Positions 57,647 to 64,000 of a stretch of DNA of 64,000 nucleotides are shown piece after piece. The stretch comes from Streptomyces sp. NBC_01428 (GTDB lineage: Bacteria; Actinomycetota; Actinomycetes; Streptomycetales; Streptomycetaceae). Numbering within the stretch: the first letter of the stretch is position 1; every line of letters begins with the position of its first letter. The notes under the pieces are model-generated. The model worked only from the letters and a program-made list of their open reading frames with translations. It had not been told where the DNA came from and ran no database searches. The stretch is taken from contig NZ_CP109499.1 in the NCBI RefSeq assembly GCF_036231965.1, positions 372,001 through 436,000 on the forward strand, read 5' to 3'. The position numbers were made by a program, and so were the translations under genes.

Positions 57647-58249
57647 TCACTCGGGGCTGCGCCAGATGTTGTCGAACGCCGCTCCCTCGATGCTGCGACG
57701 CTGCCGTTCGGCCTCCAGTTCCTGAAGTGCGCCGCTGACGCCGGCCAGCACCGTCTCCGCGGCGTCGTCCCCGATCTCCGGGACCTCTCCGGCTGTCTCG
57801 CCGGTGATCCCGATCCCTTCGGCAAGGGTGCGAAGCACCGGCTCCGCGGCGGACCAGTGCTCCGCCGCCTGCCGACGGGGAATCGAGTCGACGAGGACGG
57901 TGTGTCCGCCGCGGAAGGGGCGTCTGCCCTGTCTCCGAACCAGGCCCTCCGACTCGAAGGCGGCCCTGTACGTCGCAGCCAGGCCCTCTCCCCTGCGCCA
58001 CAGCCAGTCGTCGACCGACTCGTACGGTTCGGTCACGACCACGGCGGCCGCCGCATCCTTCAAGAGACGGTCTGTCGGAGCCGCCAGGTCACCCGGCACT
58101 ATCCGGTCGCCCTCCAGCCGAACCGCCTGGCTCTCCGACAGAGCGAGCAGTTCGGCCCCGGCGAGCGCGAGGGACAACTCACCTGATCGCACCGGCCGGT
58201 TCCCCTCGACATCGAGAGCGACGATCAGGAGATCCCGCGGCATGCTCAT
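57647..58249 (-). CDS. GPP34 (GOLPH3/VPS74-like) protein
   Basis: This 200-residue helical protein is of the GPP34 family. It starts MPRDLLIVALDVEGNRPV after a short lead, then GELSLALAGAELLALSESQAVRLEGDRIVPGD, DRLLKDAAAAVVVTEPYESVDDWLWRRGEGLAATYRAAFE and a GLVRRQGRR turn. In eukaryotes relatives bind PI4P on Golgi membranes; bacterial members are frequent in streptomycetes and poorly characterised. GGGAG precedes the ATG at 58249. It lies upstream of the EEP gene on the same strand (90-base gap). Confidence 0.88.
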   Translation of the reverse strand: MSMPRDLLIVALDVEGNRPVRSGELSLALAGAELLALSESQAVRLEGDRIVPGDLAAPTDRLLKDAAAAVVVTEPYESVDDWLWRRGEGLAATYRAAFESEGLVRRQGRRPFRGGHTVLVDSIPRRQAAEHWSAAEPVLRTLAEGIGITGETAGEVPEIGDDAAETVLAGVSGALQELEAERQRRSIEGAAFDNIWRSPE

Positions 58250-58554
58250 GAGCAGTCTCCCGTCCAATGCGTCGGCAACGGAACGCCGTTGACGGACACG
58301 GGTACCGCTCCGGACGCGGGACGTCGGTTCGGCTGCGGGTGCAACCGGCGCTCTCCACAGGCAAGTCCGGGCAGATCCGCCCCCATTTTACGCAGCGTGC
58401 CCCACACCTGCATCCCGCGCCGTTCTCCTCTGCCGTCGAGGCCGCCCTCTCTCCTCTGCGGTCGAAGCCGTCGTCGCGCGTCCAGCGACGGGCGTGGCTA
58501 GGCTGGAGCAGGCGGCACACTCCATTCCCTCCGCCCCGCCGCAGGAGGCGCACG
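58250..58554. other. Intergenic region, no gene seen
   Basis: This 305-base gap lies between divergent GPP34 and NTF2-like genes. It holds GGAGGCGCAC, the ribosome binding site for the gene at 58555. No inverted repeat or confident promoter was found. Confidence 0.5.
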
Positions 58555-58962
58555 GTGACGAACTCCGACGACCGGACGCGGGGCGCGCTGGAGGAACACT
58601 GGCGGGCGTCGGAGCTGGGGGACATCGAAGCCGAGCACGCCATCTACGCCCCGGACGCGATCCTCGACTACCCGCAGTCCGGTGAGCGATTCCGTGGTCG
58701 CGCGGCGATTTCCGCGCAGCGGGGCGGACACCCGGCCAGTCGGCACTTCACCGTGTTGCGCATCATCGGCGGAGGTGATCAGTGGGTGAGTCAGTGCGTG
58801 ATCACCTACGACGGGGTGCCGACGTATTCGGTGAGCATCATGGAATTCACCGACGGGCATGTGGCGCACGAGACGCAGTACTTCGCGGAGTCTTTCGGGG
58901 CCCCGGAATGGCGAACGGCGCTTGCCGAGCCGATGCCGGGCAGAACCATCGCCAAGGCCTGA
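58555..58962 (+). CDS. SnoaL/NTF2-like protein
   Basis: This 135-residue protein has the cone-shaped alpha+beta NTF2 fold by sequence: LEEHWRASELGDIEAEHAIYAPDAILDYPQSGERFRGRAAISAQR (about 8-52), then HFTVLRIIGGGDQWVSQCVITYDGVPTYSVSIMEFTDGHVAHETQYFAE (about 60-108). This is the common one-domain SnoaL-like form. The GTG at 58555 has GGAGG upstream. It could be an enzyme (isomerase or cyclase-like) or a ligand-binding protein. It is followed at 194 bases by the SDR. Confidence 0.87.
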   Translation: MTNSDDRTRGALEEHWRASELGDIEAEHAIYAPDAILDYPQSGERFRGRAAISAQRGGHPASRHFTVLRIIGGGDQWVSQCVITYDGVPTYSVSIMEFTDGHVAHETQYFAESFGAPEWRTALAEPMPGRTIAKA

Positions 58963-59156
58963 TCCGTGCCGGAGCGCGGAGCGGATGCCGTCCGGTCGAA
59001 CGAGTGACAGACTGAAAATCCGGTCGGCCGCACAGCCGGTCGAGTGGAGCGTCGTTGTGCCCGCGCATCGCACGCGTTTCCGGCTGGGCCCGACGCCGCA
59101 GCGTGACGCCGTGGGGGACTCGCACGAATTCCGCGTCCTGAGAGTGGTGACCCCTT

Positions 59157-59915
59157 GTGAGTGGGATCGATGGAGAAGCCGACGGCGCACGCGGCCGGCT
59201 CGCCGGGCAGACGGTCGTGGTGGTCGGAGGCAGCGCGGGCATCGGTCTCGAGACCGCGCGCCAGGTGCGTGCGGACGGCGGCGACCTGGTCCTGGTGGCG
59301 CGGGACCCCGGGCGCCTCAAGCGTGCGGCCGAGCAGCTGAACCCCCTGAGCACCGCCGCGTTCGACGCCCATGACGTCGAACGCCTGGAGCGCTTCATCC
59401 AGGAACTCCCCGGACAGGTCGACCATGTGCTGGTCACGGCGGGCAGCCCGTCGTACACACCGATCGCCGAACTCGACCTGGCCGAGGCCGGATCCGACTT
59501 CGGCGGGCGCATCGCGATGGTCCTGGCGGTGGCGCGGGCGAGCCGGGAGAAGGTCAGGCCAGGGGGAACGCTGCTGTTCATCGGCGGTACCGGCGGCAGG
59601 CGCCCCGCACTCGGGATGGCCGTGACGGGCGCCGTCACTGCCGCGCTCCCGGCACTGACCGCCAACCTGGCGCTGGAGATCGCGCCGGTCCGGGTCAACC
59701 TCATCGCGGCCGGGTTCGTGGACACACCCCTGTCGGCCTCTCTCCTCGGCGACCAACTCGACGCCCGGCGAGAGGAGTTGAGGAAGACGTTGCCGATCGG
59801 ACGCGTGGTCGGACCCGAGGATGTCGCCGCCCTCGCCCTGCACATCATGGTCAACGGCGCACTCACCGGGGCCACATACGACATCGACGGCGGCCAGCAG
59901 CTCGTGGCGCACTGA
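59157..59915 (+). CDS. SDR-fold protein lacking the Tyr/Lys catalytic pair
   Basis: This 252-residue Rossmann protein has the cofactor loop VVGGSAGIGLET at about 22-33 and a DHVLVTAGSP strand. The end VGPEDVAALALHIMVNGALTGATYDIDGGQQLV is typical of SDRs. At the active site the Y-x3-K is absent; the aligned stretch reads GGTGGRRPALGMAVTGAVTAALPALT. It may be a noncanonical reductase, a binding protein or an inactive homologue. The start is GTG 59157. It is followed by a VOC gene on the same strand. Confidence 0.88.
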   Translation: MSGIDGEADGARGRLAGQTVVVVGGSAGIGLETARQVRADGGDLVLVARDPGRLKRAAEQLNPLSTAAFDAHDVERLERFIQELPGQVDHVLVTAGSPSYTPIAELDLAEAGSDFGGRIAMVLAVARASREKVRPGGTLLFIGGTGGRRPALGMAVTGAVTAALPALTANLALEIAPVRVNLIAAGFVDTPLSASLLGDQLDARREELRKTLPIGRVVGPEDVAALALHIMVNGALTGATYDIDGGQQLVAH

Positions 59916-60027
59916 CACCCATGGCCCGGGGTTCGGGCCGCGGCCGGAGTGGAGCACGGCCCGGCACTGTTCGGGAAACAGGTCGTCGTCCGTGTCGCCC
60001 TCGGGACCGAGACGAGAGGAACAAACG

Positions 60028-60645
60028 ATGGACATGAAACTCGAGGTCGTCGTGGTGCCGGTCTCCGACGTCGACCGCGCCAAGGACTTCTACACAGGGC
60101 TGGGCTGGCGGCTCGACGCGGACGTCCCGACCGGCGAGGACTTCAGGGTGGTCCAGATGACCCCGCCGGGCTCTCCGGCCTCGGTCATCTTCGGTACGTC
60201 GGTCACCGAGCAGGCCCCGGGTTCCGCGCGCGGGCTGCACCTGATCGTCGACGACATCGAGACGGCCCGCGAGGAGCTGCGAAAGGGCGGCGCCGACCCG
60301 GGCGAGGTGTTCCACGACTCCGGAGGCGTCTTCCACCACGCCGGCACCGACGCCCGGGTTCCCGGCCCCGCTCCCGAACGCGGCAGTTATGGATCCTTCC
60401 TGTCGTTCAGCGACCCGGACGGCAACGGCTGGCTTCTCCAGGAGATCACCACGCGGCTTCCGGGCCGGCTGGATCCCGCGACCACCGCGTTCTCCTCGGC
60501 CGACGACCTGGCGAGCGCGCTGCGGCGTGCCGCGGCCGCGCACGGGGAGCACGAGGCACGTACCGGCGCGGAGGACCCGGACTGGCCGGACTGGTACGCG
60601 CGGTACATGGTGAGCGAGCAGGCCGGGACGGAGCCGCCCACCTGA
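60028..60645 (+). CDS. VOC/glyoxalase family protein with C-terminal extension
   Basis: This 205-residue protein has one VOC module at about 3-148: MKLEVVVVPVSDVDRAKDFYTGLGWRLDADV, a long central region with GLHLIVDDIETAREELRKGGAD, and FLSFSDPDGNGWLLQEIT ending in the usual Glu. A helical extension follows (DLASALRRAAAAHGEHEAR, DWPDWYARYMVSEQAG), seen in a subgroup with small-molecule-binding roles. GAGAGGA precedes the ATG. It probably shares a transcript with the preceding SDR (112-base gap). Confidence 0.88.
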   Translation: MDMKLEVVVVPVSDVDRAKDFYTGLGWRLDADVPTGEDFRVVQMTPPGSPASVIFGTSVTEQAPGSARGLHLIVDDIETAREELRKGGADPGEVFHDSGGVFHHAGTDARVPGPAPERGSYGSFLSFSDPDGNGWLLQEITTRLPGRLDPATTAFSSADDLASALRRAAAAHGEHEARTGAEDPDWPDWYARYMVSEQAGTEPPT

Positions 60646-60700
60646 GCCCGTAACGGCGGTTCGCCCAGCGCCGGTTGCGGAGGGGCGGAGCCGACCGCGT

Positions 60701-60761
60701 CGGAGGCGACGATCCTGAAGGACGCCCGCAGATGGCGGGTCCGTCGGGATCGTCGCCTCCG
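60701..60761. terminator. Nested hairpin (15-base outer stem)
   Basis: The outer arms 60701-60715 and 60747-60761 are perfectly complementary. Inside, CCCGC (60725-60729) pairs with GCGGG (60735-60739). It lies 56 bases after the VOC stop. A terminator is likely, though it is larger than usual and has no U tract. Confidence 0.65.
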
Positions 60762-60901
60762 TTCGTGTGGCGAGTGTGCTGATTCGGACCACGGGGCGCT
60801 CCGGGGTGGCTACGGTGCCTCCGGGGTGCCGCGTCGGCATGACTCGCGCGATTCGGGCAACCCGCTGAGACATCCGACGGGGTTCCGATGAGGGGGTGCT
60901 C

Positions 60902-62065
60902 GTGAGGGAGACGCTGCAGCGCTCGAGCCAGGAGGAAGCTCGCCTCGGTCGTCCGCACGAAGACGATCCTCAGGGGACAGCCGGCGACGGAGGGCCCCGA
61001 AACCCGTCCGGCGAGGACACCCGGCCGAAGCGGACAGCGCAGCGTGAGGCCTTCTTCGACAACGCGAAGTACCTGGCGATCGTGCTGGTCGCCATGGGCC
61101 ACGCCTGGGAGCCGCTGCGCGGTGACAGCCGGGCGGCGGCGGCGCTGTACATCACGGTCTACACGTTCCACATGCCCGCGTTCATCATCGTCTCCGGCTA
61201 CTTCTCGCGAAACTTCGACGCGCGTCCGAACCGGATCAGGCGTCTGGTGACCGGCGTTGCCGTTCCGTACGTGGTGTTCGAGGTGGCGTACTCGCTGTTC
61301 AAGCGGTGGGCGGACGACGACCCGGGCTTCGCGATCAGCCTGCTGGACCCCTGGTATCTGACGTGGTTCCTGGGCGCCCTGCTCATCTGGCGGCTGACCA
61401 CTCCGGTGTGGAGGGTCGTGCGCCGACCGCTGCCCCTCGCGCTCGCCGTCGCGGCGCTCGCGGCGGCCTCCCCCGACATCGGCGACGACCTCGACCTCCA
61501 GCGTGTCCTGCAGTTTCTGCCCTTCTTCGTGCTCGGGCTCTGCCTGAAGCCGGAGCACTTCCACCTGATCCGCCGCCGTGAGGCGCGCATCCTGTCCGTG
61601 CCCGTCTTCGCGATCGCCCTGGCCGTCGCCTACTGGGCGGCGCCGCGGATGAACGCCGCCTGGTTCTACCGTCGGGACAGCGCACAGGAACTGGGCGCAC
61701 CCGGCTGGACCGGTGCCGCCATGACGTTCGCCCTCTTCGCCTGCTCCGTGGTCCTCGTCGCCTGCTTCCTCGCCTGGGTTCCGCGGCGCACGACGTGGTT
61801 CACCGTGCTCGGTGCCGGGACCCTGTACGGCTATCTGCTGCACGGCTTCCTCGCCAAGGGCTCCCGCTTCTGGGACTGGTACGACCACGCCTGGATCCAC
61901 CGGCCGCTCGGCGAGATCGCCGTCACCGTCGTCGCCGCCGCGGTGATGACCCTGCTGTGCACCCCGCCCGTACAGCGGACCTTCCGCTTCGTCATGGAGC
62001 CGAAGATGCGGTGGGCGTTCCGGCAGAACGCCGTCGATGTCGCGAAGGCCCGGCGGTCGGGGTGA
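60902..62065 (+). CDS. Acyltransferase-3 family membrane protein
   Basis: This 387-residue integral membrane O-acyltransferase has about ten helices. It starts with a 48-residue charged cytosolic stretch. FFDNAKYLAIVLVAMGHAWEPL, with the family's conserved His, and FHMPAFIIVSGYFSRNF, with the FxMPxFxxxSG signature, follow. A helix series continues to about 365. The closest flavour is the fucose/glucan O-acetylase-like subgroup. The GTG at 60902 has GAGGGGG upstream. Its stop overlaps the next start (GTGA), coupling it to a GNAT protein. It probably acetylates a surface glycan or metabolite. Confidence 0.9.
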   Translation: MRETLQRSSQEEARLGRPHEDDPQGTAGDGGPRNPSGEDTRPKRTAQREAFFDNAKYLAIVLVAMGHAWEPLRGDSRAAAALYITVYTFHMPAFIIVSGYFSRNFDARPNRIRRLVTGVAVPYVVFEVAYSLFKRWADDDPGFAISLLDPWYLTWFLGALLIWRLTTPVWRVVRRPLPLALAVAALAAASPDIGDDLDLQRVLQFLPFFVLGLCLKPEHFHLIRRREARILSVPVFAIALAVAYWAAPRMNAAWFYRRDSAQELGAPGWTGAAMTFALFACSVVLVACFLAWVPRRTTWFTVLGAGTLYGYLLHGFLAKGSRFWDWYDHAWIHRPLGEIAVTVVAAAVMTLLCTPPVQRTFRFVMEPKMRWAFRQNAVDVAKARRSG

Positions 62066-62469
62066 CCGGCCCGGCGAGACCGCCCGCACTTCACTTCGAG
62101 CGCCTCGGCGCGTCGACACCGGCGGGCCTTCAGGCCGTCGTCATGCGGGACGGCGAGGGACGGGCGGCTGGACGGCTGGACTTCCAGATCTGCCACTGTT
62201 GCCGGCTGGGTCATGTGGAGAGCATCGTCGTCGCGGCACACTGGCAGGGCCAGGGCGTCGGCAGACGAGCCGTCCACACGGCTCTGGGCCCGTCCATGGG
62301 CTACGCCTGGTCCACGTCACGGCAGACGTCCGAGGGCCGCCGCTTCTTCGCGGCCATGCGGGAGGAGACGGGCCTGGCGTTCACGGCGGGCGGCGCGGGA
62401 TGCCCGCACATGCTCGCCGCGCACCGGCCGGGACTCCTGCGCGGTCTGCTCACCCACCACCGCGCGTAG
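62062..62469 (+). CDS. GNAT-like acetyltransferase coupled to the acyltransferase
   Basis: This 135-residue compact GNAT protein has the core strand and loop GHVESIVVAAHWQGQGVGRRAVHTAL at about 50-75, with the acetyl-CoA motif QGQGVG. GYAWSTSRQTSEGRRFFAAMREETGLAF follows. It has cysteines in QICHCCRLGH just before the core, which may bind metal. The GTG start lies inside the upstream stop (four-base overlap), so the two acyltransferases are made together. Confidence 0.82.
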   Translation: MTGPARPPALHFERLGASTPAGLQAVVMRDGEGRAAGRLDFQICHCCRLGHVESIVVAAHWQGQGVGRRAVHTALGPSMGYAWSTSRQTSEGRRFFAAMREETGLAFTAGGAGCPHMLAAHRPGLLRGLLTHHRA

Positions 62470-62502
62470 GCCGCCGACGCGCCGCGGGCGGGAGCCCGGT
62501 GG

Positions 62503-63252
62503 TCAGGCGGCGCCGCCGTTGGAGAACAGGACCTGGCCGTTGACCCACCGGCCGCCCGGACCCGCAAGGAACGCGACCGCCTGCGCGATGTCCTCCGGCG
62601 TGCCGAGCCGCTCCAGCGGAGAGACGGCCGCGATCCGCTCGACCAGCGCGGGGCTCTTGCCTTCGAGGAAGAGCGGGGTGGCGGTCGGCCCGGGAGCGAC
62701 GGCGTTGACGGTGACGTCCCGTCCCCGCAGTTCGCGGGCGAGGATCAGGGTCATCGCCTCGACCGCGCCCTTGGTGGCCGCGTAGGCGGCGTACGTCGGC
62801 TGCTGGAGCCGGGTGACGGACGTGGAGAAGTTCACCAGCGCTCCGCCGGGGCGCAGCCGGCGGGCCGCGAGCTGGGACACGACGAACGTGCCGCGCACGT
62901 TGACCCGGTGCATCCGGTCGAAGGCGTCGAGATCCATCTCGGCCAGCGGGGCCAGCACCATGATCCCGGCGGTGTTGACCACCACGTCGACCCCGCCGAA
63001 TCGCTCCTCGGCGGTGTCGTACAGGGCAGCCATCGCCGTCTCGTCCGCGACGTCACCGGAGACGGCGACGGCCTCGCCGCCCGCCTTCCGGATCGACGTC
63101 ACGACCTCGTCGGCGCGTTCGGCCCGGCCGGAGTAGTGCACGACCACGGACATGCCGTCCGCGGCCAGCGCCTGCGCGACGGCGCTGCCGATGCCTCCCG
63201 AACCTCCGGTCACGATCGCCACACGGGCGGCGGGCTGCTCAGTCGTGGTCAT
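62503..63252 (-). CDS. Short-chain dehydrogenase/reductase (FabG-like)
   Basis: This 249-residue NAD(P)-dependent reductase has TGGSGGIGSAVAQAL at about 14-28 and VVNTAGIM at about 85-92. The catalytic Ser lies in NFSTSVT, and Y-x3-K in YAATK at about 150-154. The family ending GTPEDIAQAVAFLAGPGGRWVNGQVLFSNGG is intact. GGGAGATC precedes the ATG. It is divergent from a TetR-type regulator with repeated GGTCCATATA sequences between them. The substrate is unknown. Confidence 0.93.
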   Translation of the reverse strand: MTTTEQPAARVAIVTGGSGGIGSAVAQALAADGMSVVVHYSGRAERADEVVTSIRKAGGEAVAVSGDVADETAMAALYDTAEERFGGVDVVVNTAGIMVLAPLAEMDLDAFDRMHRVNVRGTFVVSQLAARRLRPGGALVNFSTSVTRLQQPTYAAYAATKGAVEAMTLILARELRGRDVTVNAVAPGPTATPLFLEGKSPALVERIAAVSPLERLGTPEDIAQAVAFLAGPGGRWVNGQVLFSNGGAA

Positions 63253-63309
63253 GGTGATCTCCCTCTGGCTTTTGTGGACGGTTAGTACATTAGCAGGATG
63301 TAGACAAGT

Positions 63310-63342
63310 GGTCCATATACATGTGGCCGGTGGGTCCATATA
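63310..63342. promoter_or_regulatory. Repeated GGTCCATATA motif between SDR and TetR genes
   Basis: GGTCCATATA occurs at 63310-63319 and 63333-63342, 23 bases apart (about two helical turns). TACAT/ATGTA at 63286-63302 forms an inverted repeat nearby. These are likely regulator binding sites and promoter elements. Confidence 0.5.
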
Positions 63343-63398
63343 GTGGTCGGCGGATGCCGCGCCGCCCCGGTCGGCCGATCGTGACGAGGAGGAGCCCC

Positions 63399-64000
63399 GT
63401 GGAGCGCGGAGACACCGAGGGAGCCGGAACCGGCATCCTCAAGCCGGGCCGCGGGCGCCGTCGCGCGGAGGACGTCCGCCGCGCCACGCTGACCACGGCG
63501 GCCGAGCTGCTGCTCGCCGAGGGGGTGCACGCACTCACCTTCTCGAAGGTCGCAGCCCGCGCGGGTGTCAGCAAGATGACGCTCTACAAATGGTGGCCCT
63601 CCCCGGGGGCCCTGGCCTTCGACGCCTACTTCACCACGTTCAAGGAGACCCTCGCCTTCCCCGACACGGGCGACATCAGGCGTGATCTGCGGACGCAGCT
63701 GCGCAGTTTCGTCGATCTCCTCGACCGCAAGGGTTCCGTCATCGCCGGGATCGTCGGAGCCGCCCAGGGGGACCCCGACCTGGCGGAGGCGCTCTCGACG
63801 CACTACGTCACACAGCGTCGCGCCCTCGCCGTCGAACGTCTCACGCTCGCCCGGCAGGCCGGCCAGATCCGCGACGGGGTCGACCTGGAAACGATCGTCG
63901 ACCAGCTCTGGGGCGCCGTGTACCACCGGTTGCTGATGCCGGCGCAACCACTGACCACGGAGTTCGTCGATCAGCTGATCGACAATCTCTTCCAGGGCGT
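63399..64000 (+). CDS. TetR-family regulator (3' end outside window)
   Basis: About 200 residues are seen; the gene runs off the right edge. The GTG at 63399 follows GAGGAGGAG. The helix-turn-helix is at about 28-72 (RRATLTTAAELLLAEGVHALTFSKVAARAGVSKMTLYKWWPSPGALAFDAYF), with the TetR_C-type helices RRDLRTQLRSFVDLL and IVDQLWGAVYHRLLM. The Trp-containing MTLYKWWPS recognition-helix end is typical of a TetR subgroup that controls a neighbouring SDR. The divergent FabG-like SDR is its likely target. Confidence 0.92.
   Translation, partial: MERGDTEGAGTGILKPGRGRRRAEDVRRATLTTAAELLLAEGVHALTFSKVAARAGVSKMTLYKWWPSPGALAFDAYFTTFKETLAFPDTGDIRRDLRTQLRSFVDLLDRKGSVIAGIVGAAQGDPDLAEALSTHYVTQRRALAVERLTLARQAGQIRDGVDLETIVDQLWGAVYHRLLMPAQPLTTEFVDQLIDNLFQG

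Overview
The window reads as chromosomal DNA from a Streptomyces-type actinomycete. GC is very high, third codon positions are strongly G/C, GTG starts are frequent, AGGAG-type ribosome binding sites are common, and the families seen are typical of the group (ECF41 sigma, DUF6479, SfLAP/GAP, class A beta-lactamase, SpoIIE/STAS partner switching, MMPL, GPP34). About 57 protein genes are supported. No rRNA, tRNA, CRISPR array, insertion sequence, phage gene or replication origin was recognised. The mix of regulators, transporters, acetyltransferases and stand-alone enzymes suggests an accessory part of the chromosome rather than the conserved core (inference).

Layout. 1-10 kb: a truncated inositol-phosphatase-like gene, a divergent cold-shock-like protein, an XRE/MmyB regulator, an Eis-like acetyltransferase, an ECF41 sigma factor facing a four-helix membrane protein, a DUF805 protein, small hypotheticals, a DUF2785 protein and a coupled methyltransferase/membrane-protein pair. 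10-21 kb: an SfLAP-like membrane protein, a DinB protein, a secreted GH76 mannanase, a TetR/MFS divergent pair, a serine hydrolase/TetR divergent pair, and a MarR-MFS-isochorismatase-PEBP operon. 21-31 kb: an L,D-transpeptidase-like lipoprotein beside a response regulator and histidine kinase, a thioesterase-like protein, an SDR/TetR pair and a Tat-exported class A beta-lactamase.

31-36 kb: a FemAB-like acyltransferase diverges from an MFS exporter and an ATP-grasp ligase across a 788-base gap with a recognisable promoter. This is the best candidate for an undescribed small peptide or amino-acid-conjugate pathway. 36-45 kb: DUF488, VOC and YhgE-like proteins, an unknown gene/TetR pair around a 22-base palindrome, a ComB-like phosphatase, an amidase, a cell-wall-anchored protein broken by an in-frame stop, and a MerR regulator fused to a methyltransferase. 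45-55 kb: an MMPL exporter, an N5-(carboxyethyl)ornithine synthase-like dehydrogenase, and a 1389-residue hybrid kinase/SpoIIE phosphatase coupled to a STAS protein with a second STAS gene diverging from it. 55-64 kb: a TetX-like flavin monooxygenase and TetR around a 39-base palindrome, an exonuclease/endonuclease/phosphatase-family protein, a GPP34 protein, two SDRs (one without its catalytic Tyr/Lys), a VOC protein, a coupled acyltransferase-3/GNAT pair and a TetR gene running off the end.

A recurring theme is local control: at least six regulator genes lie back to back with their likely target, and most of these junctions hold a visible inverted repeat. Families were recognised by reading; no database search was run.
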